Part shown: one piece after another, positions 51,188 to 60,711 of the stretch
Numbering within the stretch: the first letter of the stretch is position 1
How the letters are laid out: every line of letters begins with the position of its first letter
DNA from: JAKZVK01 sp965248255
GTDB taxonomy: Bacteria > Acidobacteriota > Terriglobia > Bryobacterales > UBA6623
Length of the DNA: 64,000 nt
Direction: 5' to 3'
Assembly: GCA_965248255.1 (NCBI GenBank)
Contig: CBDFIW010000004.1
Span: forward strand, 2,790,001-2,854,000
Translations under genes and position numbers: made by a program
The notes under the pieces: generated by a model
The model's database searches: none
Told to the model about the DNA's origin: nothing
Seen by the model: the letters and a program-made list of their open reading frames with translations, nothing else

Positions 51188-53986
51188 TTACGCGCGCGGC
51201 TCTTCCCCTTGGCGCGAAAGCCTCTTGTATGCCAGTGACGCCGTCTCGGCCACAAGCGGGTCGCTGCTGCGGGCAAGCGCGCCGATCTTCGGCAGCAGAT
51301 CCGCCGTCCCGTTCTCCCAGACCACGTAGCAGGCGCAAGCTTGCAGCCAAGGGTCGGGTGTGTCGAGCAGCCGCTGCAACAAGCCAGGGTAAGCCACGGG
51401 TCGCAGTCCAAACAAGTCCCGCGCCGTCTCGCGGAGCCTCCCGCTTCCACTATCCTCCAGCGCCGGCAGCAGCATCTGGCGCACCGGATTGTCGAGACGG
51501 CTGTCGAGGAACTCCAGCGCGTTGGAGCGAAGCTCGGGCCGGCCGCTCAGAGTCCAATGGTAGGCGTCGGAGATCTCCCGCCGCGGGTACACCAGCGCCA
51601 ACAGGCGAAAGATCGAATCGATACGCTCCTTGAGGCGTTCCCTGAGCGCGCGCTGCAGGAAACGCGCGCCCGGGCCCAGCCCGTTCGTGGGAATGCCGTC
51701 CAGCAGTAGGTTTTCGGAGTAGTATCGCCGCAGCTCCTCCACCACCAACTCCGACGTTCTTTCACGGTCGAACCGAACAACGGGCTGGTTTTCACGGATC
51801 CGGATCAACGCCCGTAGAATCTGATAGCGAAGGTCGCGGCCCGAGCCGTTGAGCTGCGCCAAGAGCAACGTGGCGGCCTTCGGCCCACCGACAGCACTCA
51901 TCACACGCGGCAGGGCCAGCCGTGCTCCCAACTCCAAGGAAGGTTTTTGCAGGGAGTCGTTGAGTTCTTCGAGAATCGGCTCGCCGAAAGCGGCCAAAGC
52001 CTCGCGCGCCGGGCGCCGCAGCCGCCGGTCGCGCAGCGCGGCGAGAATGGTGGGGACTTCGTCGGTCGATTTGACGGCCGCCGCGCCCAACAGAGCGGCC
52101 CGTACCACCTCGACATCATCGTCTCGGAGGAACTTCGAGAGTGCGCTCCGCACTCCGTCGGCCGAAGGCACGAAGCCGATCAGCCGCGCGGCGTTGGCCC
52201 GCGTCATCGGGTCTTGACTCGCAGCCCACTCGATGTAATCTCGAAACGTCTGCTCGGCCTTGTGTTGATCGTGGTCCCGCCGATGCAGAATCCAGGCCGC
52301 GGCGGTTGCCGCCAAGTTGCGGTCGCCACTATCCAGAAAGCTTTCGGCCGCTTCCGCCGCCTCGTCCGGGTCTTCGTTTTCGAGATACGTCAGCCCTTGC
52401 CAGCGCGCCTCGACTTCCGGCTCGAGTTCGAGAAACCGGCGGACCTCTTTGCCGTAGTCTTCGAGGCCATTCGAGGCCACCACCGCCATCGTCTTGCGTC
52501 GGATCACGCCGGACTCGTGCGTCAATAACGACGCCAACTGCGCCCGCTCGGCCGTCGCCCCGCCGTACTGCATCCAGTCAACGGCGGTTTCCACCGCCCG
52601 CAGGTCTGAACTCTGGAGCGTCGTATCGAGCTGCGAGCCCGGGGCCGATTGCGCCACGCTGCGCAGCAGCGCCTCGGGGCTGACGTCCTTGCGCTCGATA
52701 CTGCTCCGCAGCGTGTGGACGTATTCGCCACGAAGCCGCGACAAGAAGCCCAGCCAGACAGCAACCACGCCGAGGCTCACCCAACTGATTTGGCCGACAT
52801 TAAAGTGGAGAACCGTCAACACCAACAGCAGGATGCCGCTGGCGAGCCCGTCCGCCGAGCGGCTGACCACCATATCGAGAAAGCTCTTGACCTGGGCGCG
52901 GACCGCGGTGGAAATCGGCACGTAGAGCAACTCGATCGAAGCGCGGTCGAGCGAGTGCCGAAAGCCCTGGTCGGCCCCGCGCGCGAAGATGGCGACCCCG
53001 AGCGAGCCCGAGAACAGCAAAGCCGCGGCACCAAGACCCAACGAGAGCGGCAAGATCAGCAGCGTCAGCCCCAAGCCGACCCAGCGCAGCAACCGGCCGC
53101 TCAAGAGCACGTGGAACAAGAACGAGACGACGGCGATGTAGCCGTAAAAGTCTCCGAAGAAGGATACGAGAGCGCTTTCATCCCCAAGGTAGTGCAGTTT
53201 GGCGGTCGCCTTGAATTGATACTTGACCAGCGTCCCGACAATGGTCGACAGGAGCAGCACGCTCGCCATCAACCGCAGATAGCGCCGGCTGCGGATCAGC
53301 CGAAAGCTCTCTTGAATGGAGGCCTTCTTTCCTGAAGCCCCCTTTTGCATGACGCGCGCGCCGCTCGCCGTGCAGGACGTCAAACGGAAGACGAGCGCCG
53401 CACACAGCAATAGGAATCCGAGGGTGGCGAGAAGCAGGTTCTGCGGTCCGAACATCCGTCCCAAAACGCTCGCGAACCGGCCGCCCAGCGCGGCACCCAA
53501 GATGCCCCCGCCGCCGATCAGCGAGAACAGCCGCTTGGCCTGGCGCGTGTCGAATAGCGATCCGGCCAATGACCAAACCTGGCTCGGCACCAGGACGGCG
53601 AAGATGCCCACCCACACGTAAATCAACGCCGGGATCCCCGTCACCTCCCAGCGCATCAGCAGCCAAAACAGAAGCAGGTTCAGAGCCAGGAAGATCTGGC
53701 TTAGTCCGATCAGCCGGCCGAGGGGGAAACGGTTCGAGAGCCGAATGTAGAAGCCTACCGCGACACCTACTAGCGCGGTGATCGCCAGGTCCACTAGCGG
53801 CAGCCGTTCCGCATCGAATCGGCTGAGAAAAAGCGCGTCGGCGGCCGATTTGAGGCAGATGACCGAAGCGATGCCCAACATCAACTGCAAGCCCAGCAAG
53901 ATCGTAGGCTCGAGCTCCCCGTCGCGAATCCCAAAGTAATTCCGAGTGCGCTCGGCGAGTTTCGGACGTGACGCGGAAGCAGGCAT
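51188..53986 (-). CDS. Nucleotide-transporter-like MFS protein with C-terminal HEAT repeats
   Basis: 932 residues. The N-terminal half has about 11-12 TM helices resembling the ATP/ADP translocase-type MFS family: LGLQLMLGIASVICLKSAADALFLSRF, VLVPSQVWSLAGSLFDTRQAKRLFSLIGGGGILGAALGG, HSLDRASIELLYVPISTAVRAQVKSFLDMVVSR. From about residue 430 the chain is soluble and made of HEAT-type repeats (DDDVEVVRAALLGAAAVKSTDEVPTILAAL, DPMTRANAARLIGFVPS, RELRSNALEFLDSRLDN-like). Substrate unknown. A downstream cNMP-domain gene suggests a regulated module. Confidence 0.88.
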   Translation of the reverse strand: MPASASRPKLAERTRNYFGIRDGELEPTILLGLQLMLGIASVICLKSAADALFLSRFDAERLPLVDLAITALVGVAVGFYIRLSNRFPLGRLIGLSQIFLALNLLLFWLLMRWEVTGIPALIYVWVGIFAVLVPSQVWSLAGSLFDTRQAKRLFSLIGGGGILGAALGGRFASVLGRMFGPQNLLLATLGFLLLCAALVFRLTSCTASGARVMQKGASGKKASIQESFRLIRSRRYLRLMASVLLLSTIVGTLVKYQFKATAKLHYLGDESALVSFFGDFYGYIAVVSFLFHVLLSGRLLRWVGLGLTLLILPLSLGLGAAALLFSGSLGVAIFARGADQGFRHSLDRASIELLYVPISTAVRAQVKSFLDMVVSRSADGLASGILLLVLTVLHFNVGQISWVSLGVVAVWLGFLSRLRGEYVHTLRSSIERKDVSPEALLRSVAQSAPGSQLDTTLQSSDLRAVETAVDWMQYGGATAERAQLASLLTHESGVIRRKTMAVVASNGLEDYGKEVRRFLELEPEVEARWQGLTYLENEDPDEAAEAAESFLDSGDRNLAATAAAWILHRRDHDQHKAEQTFRDYIEWAASQDPMTRANAARLIGFVPSADGVRSALSKFLRDDDVEVVRAALLGAAAVKSTDEVPTILAALRDRRLRRPAREALAAFGEPILEELNDSLQKPSLELGARLALPRVMSAVGGPKAATLLLAQLNGSGRDLRYQILRALIRIRENQPVVRFDRERTSELVVEELRRYYSENLLLDGIPTNGLGPGARFLQRALRERLKERIDSIFRLLALVYPRREISDAYHWTLSGRPELRSNALEFLDSRLDNPVRQMLLPALEDSGSGRLRETARDLFGLRPVAYPGLLQRLLDTPDPWLQACACYVVWENGTADLLPKIGALARSSDPLVAETASLAYKRLSRQGEEPRA

Positions 53987-54247
53987 GACCGCCGGGACCC
54001 AAGGGCCGCCGCCGAGCGCCGGTAGGCGGCACGCGGGGCGAACTCATTATAGTTCGCGCCTGCCAAGCGAACGATCGAGGGCTATGTCGTTAGCCGTGGC
54101 GCACGGCATCTCGAAGAGGTCTGCGGCTCTTGCTTACGGGCGGACTAATGTTAAGACCGGAAAGCGCCGCCGATCGGCCTGCAGAAACCTGCCCGACCGC
54201 CGGTCTCACGGAGGTTTGCGCTGCGTTTTGAGAGAACTTACTGAACG

Positions 54248-54787
54248 TCAGGCTTGTTTCTCAGCGAGATCGCCGATGACCGGCAGCTTATACCGTTCGC
54301 CCTGATACGCCTTGATCACCAGGACGATCCATAGCACGAAGAAGCCGATTTGCACCAGGAAATTCACAATGCCGAGCAGAAACCCGATACCGACAAAAGC
54401 GAGAATAAGACTCAGGATCGTAAGTGCGATGCTGATCGCGATCGCCGCGACGCAGAAGAAGATCGACTGAAACGAATGGAAGCGCACGAACTTGATGTTC
54501 TTGTAGGGATCGATGACCAAGAAGATGATCGCCGGGATCGGCGTCGCATAGGCCAACGCGCCCATCAAGTTGTCCTGAGAACCGGAGGCCGCAGGCGGGG
54601 GCTGCGCTCCAGCGGCGCCTGCGCCAGGCGCGGTGCCGCCGCCCGCAGGCGGAGAGGGTGCGGATTCCGCTGCTGGTGTTCCAGCGCTGGGCGCGGCCGC
54701 GGCTCCGCCAACCTCGGCGGCGGCTCCGCATTGGGGGCAAAAACTGGCGCCGCCAACCTCAGCGCCACACTGTGTGCAAAAGGGCAT
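54248..54787 (-). CDS. Zinc-ribbon membrane protein with DUF4870-like domain
   Basis: 179 residues. The N-terminal zinc ribbon (FCTQCGAEVGGASFCPQCGA, CxxC...CxxC) is followed by an Ala/Pro/Gly linker (30-70). A DUF4870/Tic20-like domain with about three TM helices comes next (NLMGALAYATPIPAIIFLVI, FVRFHSFQSIFFCVAAIAI, GIGFLLGIVNFLVQIGFFVLW). Function unknown; the fold is widespread and presumed structural or sensory. Confidence 0.9.
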   Translation of the reverse strand: MPFCTQCGAEVGGASFCPQCGAAAEVGGAAAAPSAGTPAAESAPSPPAGGGTAPGAGAAGAQPPPAASGSQDNLMGALAYATPIPAIIFLVIDPYKNIKFVRFHSFQSIFFCVAAIAISIALTILSLILAFVGIGFLLGIVNFLVQIGFFVLWIVLVIKAYQGERYKLPVIGDLAEKQA

Positions 54788-55277
54788 GGGATCGTACTCC
54801 TCGAGAAAATGGTGACCGAGCGGCTCAACAAACGGCCTGACCCGGTCTGCTTCGCGGCCCTAGTATAGCAATCCGTCTCGCAAGAACGGCACAGAATGAA
54901 GTCTTTTTTTTAAGGGGTTCTCTGCCCGACGCCGGGCCTGCCGATCTCGGCGGCCGTGGCGTGAACGTCCACGTTCGCCGCGCCCCCCGCCTTCCGGGCG
55001 TGTGCAGCCGTGCCGGACGGCGGACCCGCGCTTCGCGAATGCAGGCGCGCAGCGGGTTGCGCCCGCCCGTCGCGATAGCCACTCCTGCCTGTGAGCCGGC
55101 ACAAGAGCCGCCTGCTGCTCCGCGGCGGCGGACAGGTAGGAGTGCGTGTCGCTACCCTCGTGGCCGAATGCGCCGCAACCGTGTCATAAGGCGTCGATCG
55201 GTCGGCTCAGTTCACCCTAAGTGTCAATGATAGAATAGGTTAGGATTGGCAGTCAGGTTGCTCCGAGCAATTCCGTG
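54788..55277. other. Intergenic region with an imperfect hairpin
   Basis: About 490 bases without a convincing gene. ACTCCTGCCTGT (55081-55092) and ACAGGTAGGAGT (about 55132-55143) form an imperfect inverted repeat similar in style to the REP hairpins elsewhere. The AT-richer part at 55225-55250 probably holds the promoter of the next gene. Confidence 0.45.
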
Positions 55278-55835
55278 ATGCGTTTTCGAGACGGTTTGGT
55301 GTGTCTGCTCCTCCTCGTCATCGGGGTGGCCCCGGCACCCGGCGCGACCCTCGAGCAGATGTCGCTCGACGATCTAGTCGAGAAGTCCACAGCCATTGTC
55401 CGGGCAAGGGTGGGCGGCCACCGCGCCGTACAGGCCGGCGCTCTCATCTACACCCATACCGCGTTCGAGGTCGTCGAGCAGTGGAAGGGGGAGCCGCTTG
55501 GCCGTTCTGAGGTTGCTCTGCCCGGCGGACGGGTTGGCGGCTTGAGCCAGCGCTTCGGCGGTGTTCCGGAACTCGAGAGCGGGAAAGAGTACGTCCTCTT
55601 TCTGTGGCGCGGACCCAGCGGCCGGACGCAGATCACCGGCTTGAGCCAGGGTTTGTTCGAGGTCGAACGCACCGGGAACGGTGAGCTGCTCGTCCGCCGC
55701 AAGCCCAACACCGACCTCCTACTCCAACCGGGCAGCAGCGTCTCGGCGCCCAGCACCGGCATCACGATGCCGCTCGATCATTTGGCGGCAAAGGTGCGGG
55801 CGATCCTGCAAGGCCGGGGAGCACCGGCGCCGTGA
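55278..55835 (+). CDS. Secreted protein upstream of metalloprotease, unknown function
   Basis: 185 residues, signal peptide (LVCLLLLVIGVAPAPGATL). The mature part LEQMSLDDLVEKSTAIVRARVGGH, YTHTAFEVVEQWKG, ESGKEYVLFLWRG resembles a family of small exported beta proteins found beside metalloproteases in acidobacteria. The stop overlaps the GTG start of the metalloprotease gene by four bases (GTGA), so the two are translationally coupled and probably act together. A GTG three bases upstream is an alternative start. Confidence 0.8.
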   Translation: MRFRDGLVCLLLLVIGVAPAPGATLEQMSLDDLVEKSTAIVRARVGGHRAVQAGALIYTHTAFEVVEQWKGEPLGRSEVALPGGRVGGLSQRFGGVPELESGKEYVLFLWRGPSGRTQITGLSQGLFEVERTGNGELLVRRKPNTDLLLQPGSSVSAPSTGITMPLDHLAAKVRAILQGRGAPAP

Positions 55836-58378
55836 AGCGCCAGTTCGCCATCGCCGTCCTGTTCGCCGTTCTCGCGGCAGGTGGACTCCCCGGCTACTCT
55901 CACTTCAAACATTTCCTCCCTAGTGACGGATCCTCGGCCGAGCTTCAGACACCAGTTGTTGAGAAATTCGATCTCTCAGCACTGACCGATCAAACGGTCT
56001 ATTTCTTCGTCTCGAGCACCCGCCCGCGCACCGCAGCCAACGACAGCTACGAAGCGATGGTGAGCCAGATTCGCCAAGCGCTTTCCGTGTGGGATTCGGT
56101 GCCAACCTCGGCGCTGCGCGTCGCCTTCGGCGGTGTCAGCGATACACCGTTGCCCGGCGCAAGCCCGGCGGGTGAGATCATCTTTGCCGAGCTCCCCCCC
56201 GGTGTGATCGGCCTGGGCGGCCCTGTCACGCGGGCCGATCCGCGTGACGGGGCCATGCCGATCCTGCGCTCGCAGGTGATCCTTTCCAACGACCTGACCC
56301 TCGGCGCCCGTCCGCGGCCGAGCTTCTCGGAGATTTTCTTCACCAGCTTGGTTCACGAAATCGGCCATGCCCTGGGCCTGCAGCACACGATGACCAGCTC
56401 GGTGATGAGCACCGATGTCACACGGGCGACGACCCGAGCCCTGCCGCTTGCCCCCGATGACGCAGCCGGGCTCTCGGTGCTCTACCCCAATCAGAGTTTC
56501 TTTGATTTCTTTGGAAGCCTCTCCGGCCGGGTGCTCACGGCGTTCGGCGCCCCCGTTCACATGGCGTCCGTCGTGACGGTCAGTTCCGATGGGAGAGTTG
56601 TGAGCACCTTGACGGCTCCCGACGGCGCTTATCGCATCGAGGGGTTGTCTCCGGGGAAGCACTTGGTCTACGTCCACCCGCTGCCGCCCGCTACGCAGGA
56701 CGGGCTTGGGCCGGCCAACATCGTGTTACCCACTGACGGGACCGGACAGGTCATCGCGGCGAGCGGTCCCTTTCGCACGATCTTCCATGGCGGTACGAAC
56801 CGGCCGGCGGAGTCGACGCCCGTGCAAGTCAAGCCCGGCGTCGATCACGGCGGCGTAGACTTCCGGGTCGACCGCATTCGCGCTCCTGCGTTGTTCAACA
56901 TCACAACCTTCAGCTTCCCCGGCAACGGCGCTGCCGGCGTGCACCCGGCCTTTCTCAACGTAAACCGCCTGAGCCCGTTCATTCTGGCCACGGGACCGGG
57001 GCTCGTCGAGAACTTGCCGGCCGTGTCGCTCGAAGTGCTCGGCGGCGACGTCAGGGTCAGCCGTCCGGTCGTCTATCCGTTCGACGCCCGCTTCGCGCTG
57101 ATCCGCTTCGGATCAACTCTGTTCAGCCCCTTGACACCGAGGCACCTGCTCTTTCGCTTGGGCAACGACATCTATGTTCTTCCGAGCGCCGTACGATTCA
57201 CTGCACGGCCCGCGCCGGTGATCCACTGGATCACCCCGGGCGTCGGACCCGATGGCCAATTGCTTTGGCGCGTGCGTGGCGCGAACTTCGAGCCTCGCTC
57301 CACTGTCTACTTCGACGGCCTTCCCGCTCGGACGGTCGGCTTCGACCCTCTGCTGAGCGAGATCTGGATCCGGCCGCCGGAAGGCCCCTCCGGCCGGGCC
57401 GCGGTCGTCACCGTCTACAACTCCGATGGACAAAGCTCCGCCTTGACCTTGCCGGACGGGAATGTCCTGTTTCCGTTCCCGGCCCGAGCGGCGCCGACAA
57501 TCGAGCTCTCGCCGCGATCAAGCCGGCTGGACCGCGACCTGATCGTTACCGTGGAAGGATTCAATACGAACTTCGTGCGCGGTGAGACCGTCGTTGGTTT
57601 CGGCACCAGTGATATTGTCGTGCGGGAAGTGCTTGTCGTCAGTCCCACCCGAATCCAAGTGGCGGTGACGATCCGGCCGGAAGCCGCTCCGGGCTCGTAT
57701 GTTCTCAGTGTGATCGGCGGCTTGGAGGTGATTGCGTTACGCGATGCGTTTCGCGTCGGAGAGGGAGCAACGGAACCGGAACCGCGCCCCTCGGTACGCT
57801 TCCGCAGCCTCGTCAACAGCGCCACGATGAGGCCGGACCTTTCCCCTGGCGTGCTGGCGACGCTGCAGGGCGCACATCTGACCGTCGCGACCACGGGGGC
57901 GGCCAAGGCCGAGCTTCCCCGCGTAACGCTTGACGGCCAGCCCTGCCGCATTCTGAGCGCTACCCCTGACCGTATCAACCTCCAGGTGCCGTTCACGGTC
58001 GATCTTGGGCCCGCGGCACTCGAGGTCGAAAACGAGTTGGGTACGAGTGACCCGATGTTGGTGGACATCCAGCGCGCCTCCCCTGGGCTGTTCGGCGTTG
58101 CCGACGCCGCGGGCAACGCGATCAGCGAGAAGAACCCGGCGCATCCGGGGCGGTCGCTGATCCTGAGAGCCACGGGACTTGGCCGCCCGAGGACTAACGT
58201 CGCGGACAACCCGGACGACGTCGCTTCCTTGAGCCACCCGCCTCTTGTGTTGCTGAACCGACAGCGTCTGGCGCCCACTGCCATCCGCCCGGTAGGCGGC
58301 GTTTCGGGGCTCTATGAGATCCGCTTTTCGTTGCCGGCGTTTCTGACGGCCCAGGTGTTGCCAGTTGCGTGCTGGTAG
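55832..58378 (+). CDS. Secreted M10-like metalloprotease with TIG repeats and Solibacter C-terminal domain
   Basis: 848 residues, GTG start coupled to the preceding stop. A signal peptide, then a matrixin-like zinc protease: H175-E-I-G-H179-ALGLQ-H185 and Met turn M192 (SVMST). Next comes a carboxypeptidase-regulatory-like beta domain (LSGRVLTAFGAPVHMASVVTV), then IPT/TIG-like segments (about 460-640; PVIHWITPGVG, NFEPRSTVYFDG). From about 650 a TIGR03437 domain follows (LVNSATMRPDLSPGVLATLQGAHL, DRINLQVPFTVDLGPAALEV, ASPGLFGVADAAGNAI). This last domain is the main taxonomic clue. Substrate unknown. Confidence 0.9.
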   Translation: MKRQFAIAVLFAVLAAGGLPGYSHFKHFLPSDGSSAELQTPVVEKFDLSALTDQTVYFFVSSTRPRTAANDSYEAMVSQIRQALSVWDSVPTSALRVAFGGVSDTPLPGASPAGEIIFAELPPGVIGLGGPVTRADPRDGAMPILRSQVILSNDLTLGARPRPSFSEIFFTSLVHEIGHALGLQHTMTSSVMSTDVTRATTRALPLAPDDAAGLSVLYPNQSFFDFFGSLSGRVLTAFGAPVHMASVVTVSSDGRVVSTLTAPDGAYRIEGLSPGKHLVYVHPLPPATQDGLGPANIVLPTDGTGQVIAASGPFRTIFHGGTNRPAESTPVQVKPGVDHGGVDFRVDRIRAPALFNITTFSFPGNGAAGVHPAFLNVNRLSPFILATGPGLVENLPAVSLEVLGGDVRVSRPVVYPFDARFALIRFGSTLFSPLTPRHLLFRLGNDIYVLPSAVRFTARPAPVIHWITPGVGPDGQLLWRVRGANFEPRSTVYFDGLPARTVGFDPLLSEIWIRPPEGPSGRAAVVTVYNSDGQSSALTLPDGNVLFPFPARAAPTIELSPRSSRLDRDLIVTVEGFNTNFVRGETVVGFGTSDIVVREVLVVSPTRIQVAVTIRPEAAPGSYVLSVIGGLEVIALRDAFRVGEGATEPEPRPSVRFRSLVNSATMRPDLSPGVLATLQGAHLTVATTGAAKAELPRVTLDGQPCRILSATPDRINLQVPFTVDLGPAALEVENELGTSDPMLVDIQRASPGLFGVADAAGNAISEKNPAHPGRSLILRATGLGRPRTNVADNPDDVASLSHPPLVLLNRQRLAPTAIRPVGGVSGLYEIRFSLPAFLTAQVLPVACW

Positions 58379-58710
58379 AGGGGCGGCGCAGCAACTCGCT
58401 CCGGCTTGTAGTGGCTGCGCCCGAGCGGCCTCCGGACGATGTCCAACCCGCCCGGCTCGACAACGAGCTTGGGGAGCCTGGAGGGGGCATTGAAGACAGG
58501 CGCGCGGCCGGCGTGCTGCGGTCGGCGCGGTAGTCAGAGTCTCGCTATTATCCGTGGTCCGTCCGTAAGCAAGCCAAAGCCCCGCGGATTCGGCTATCGT
58601 GTCCCGCAAGGCTTCCTCCCCGCGGTAAGCTGAAAGCTGCACGGGCCGGTCGCGTTGCGACACAGTCGTTCGGTCAAGGGTACGTTCGAGCCGGCCGTGG
58701 CGTGTTGAAA

Positions 58711-58754
58711 GGCAATGATAATGTCCCCCTGAGCAGGCAATAGAAATGTCCCCT
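58711..58754. repeat. Left IS end, two tandem terminal-repeat copies
   Basis: Two copies of the GGCAAT...AATGTCCCC box, 25 bases apart, presumed transposase-binding sites. The inner copy matches the outermost right-end copy exactly. Confidence 0.8.
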
Positions 58755-58783
58755 AATCTGAAGCTCCACGAGGAGGTGAAAGA

Positions 58784-60066
58784 TTGGGAAGGACATGGAT
58801 GAGCGACAAGGAGCTGAGACGTAGTGAGGTGTTAGGCCGGGTGCGGCGTGGGGAGTGGAAGTTGAGCGAGGCGGCCATGCGGCTGGAGATCAGCTATCGC
58901 CAAGCCAAACGCCTGTGGAGCCGCTATCGCAAGGGCGGTGCCAAAGCGCTGGTGCACGGCAACGTCGGCCGCCGCTCGAACCGGGCCAAGCCGGCGGAGT
59001 TTCGTCAGCGCGTGATGGCCTTGGTGCGGGACACTATGGGGGCGAGCCGCAGCAGCGCTTCGGGCCGACACTGGCCGCGGAGCAGTTGCGAGAGGATCAC
59101 GGCCTGGAGGTATCGGTGCGCACGCTGCGACGCTGGATGCTCGCTGCCGGGCTGTGGAGCCGCCGCCGCAAGCGCCGGCCCCATCGCACCAGGCGGCAGC
59201 GCAAAGCGCACTTCGGCGAGCTGCTGCAACTCGACGGCAGCTTCCACGATTGGCTCGAGCAGCGCGCTCCGCGGGGCTGTTTGATGAACCTGGTCGACGA
59301 CGCCACCGGGACAGCACTGTGCCGCTTCAGCAAAGAAGAAACCACCTGGGCGGCGGCGGACTTGCTGGCCGCTTGGGTGCGGGCCTACGGTGTACCGCAG
59401 GCGCTCTACCTGGACCGCAAGAGTGTCTACCAGCGACGCGCGACGACCAGCGAGCTGATCGAAGGCATCGAGCCCGAGACGCAGTTCGGGCGCATGTGTG
59501 CGAAGCTCGGCATCACGATCCTGGCGGCGGGCTCGCCGCAAGCCAAGGGACGTGTCGAACGCCATCACGGCACGCACCAAGACCGCCTGATCAAGAAGAT
59601 GCGGCTGCGCGGGATCGTCGATTATGAGGCGGCGAACCGTTATCTCGACCAGGAGTACTTGGGCGAGCACAACGAGCGCTTCGCCTGCGAGCCGACGGTG
59701 GGAGCGGACTTTCACCAGGCGCTACCCCGTGGCACCGAGCTGCGACGAGTGTTCTGTTTCGAGTACGACCGGGTGGTAAGCAACGAGCGGGTGGTGCGTT
59801 TCGAGAATCGCTGCTTGCAGTTGAAGCCGAAACGCAACCAGGGGGTGGGGGCGGGTGCACGGGTGACGGTCCAACAGTGGCGCGATCAGAGCTTGCAGGT
59901 GAGGTTTGAGGAGCACGAGATCGAGCACGAAGTGATCGCCACGCCGGTGCCGCAGCCGCGGGTGAAGCCGGCAGCGCAGCGGCGTCCGGGGGGCGGGCGC
60001 AAGCCGGCGGCGAACCACCCCTGGCGGCGAGTTGTATTGGGGAAAACACGATCTGCGAATTCATAA
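58784..60066 (+). pseudogene. ISNCY-family transposase, frame broken
   Basis: A TTG at 58784 with AGGAGG in front starts an HTH domain (KELRRSEVLGRVRRGEWKLS, ISYRQAKRLWSRYRKGG). After VMALVRDT the frame must shift by -1 near 59031-59045. The second frame continues GGEPQQRFGPTLAAEQLRED and the integrase core with DDE candidates in LQLDGSFHDW, LYLDRKSVYQ and KGRVERHHGTHQDRL. Family members read RD-HYGGE here, so loss of one C is the likely cause, though slippage on GGGGG could also restore the frame. The C-terminus is basic. Confidence 0.85.
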
Positions 60067-60242
60067 GAGGGCTGTGGAAATGCCGGATCGGACGGAAAGC
60101 GTGGAAAACCTTCTCGAGGCCGCCGTGCCGGGTTCGAGGAGCGGTGGATGGTTTTCCACCCTTCCCACCGCCCCTTGGAAATCGCTCACGCGATTCCCAC
60201 AGTTCCACAGCCCCGACGACGACGATTCTCCCCTACCACCCA

Positions 60243-60286
60243 GGGGACACTTCTACTGCCTTGCCGCAGGGGACATTTCTATTGCC
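60243..60286. repeat. Right IS end, two tandem terminal-repeat copies
   Basis: GGGGACACTTCTACTGCC (60243-60260) and GGGGACATTTCTATTGCC (60269-60286) are inverted relative to the left end; the latter is an exact match of the left inner copy. Confidence 0.8.
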
Positions 60287-60711
60287 TCTTGACACATGAC
60301 ACAAACGGCCATTGCAAGGGCCGGACGAATCTGGTAGAGTCCGGGGAGTTAGTCTATCTGTCGCTGTCACAGGGGAGATTCCGTGCGGAGCGGCGGTTGG
60401 TCGGCAGGTTGTTTTGGCACACTGGCAACCAAGGGGGGGGATTAGATCCTGATTCAACGCTACGGGACGGTGGAGTCCCAGCGCGAGAGTCCCGACGGGC
60501 GATTCTGCTCCGCAACACCCGCCTCCTGGGCCTGTCGATCGTCCTTCTCTTCGTAGGCGTCGTTCTCTTTGCGCACAACGCTTCAGATCCGATGTTCTTC
60601 GCGGTCTACCTCGTCAGTTCGTTTGCACTATCGCCTACCTGCGCTGAAGAGCTTTCCAACGGCATTGTTGGCAATGCAGTCAACTCCAGATGGGGAACCT
60701 AAGGGGAAAAC
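60287..60711. other. Leader region between IS and TonB receptor
   Basis: About 425 bases with no recognised gene. One plus frame encodes a hydrophobic stretch (LLGLSIVLLFVGVVLFAHNA) but lacks a credible start and may be a remnant or leader. The receptor's ribosome-binding site AAGGGG sits just before the ATG. Confidence 0.4.

Larger units (their letters stand above)
58711..60286. mobile_element. ISNCY-type insertion sequence with doubled terminal repeats
   Basis: Perfect 19-bp inverted repeats GGCAATAGAAATGTCCCCT (58736-58754) and its complement (60268-60286) bound a transposase gene. Each end carries a second, diverged copy: GGCAATGATAATGTCCCC (58711-58728) on the left and GGGGACACTTCTACTGCC (60243-60260) on the right, spaced 25-26 bases. 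Target duplication was not obvious. It inserted between the metalloprotease and the TonB receptor. Confidence 0.88.

Noticed and set aside
60469..60702. Hydrophobic plus-strand frame before the TonB receptor
   Set aside because: No acceptable start codon or ribosome-binding site and no recognised family; kept only as a comment on the intergenic region.
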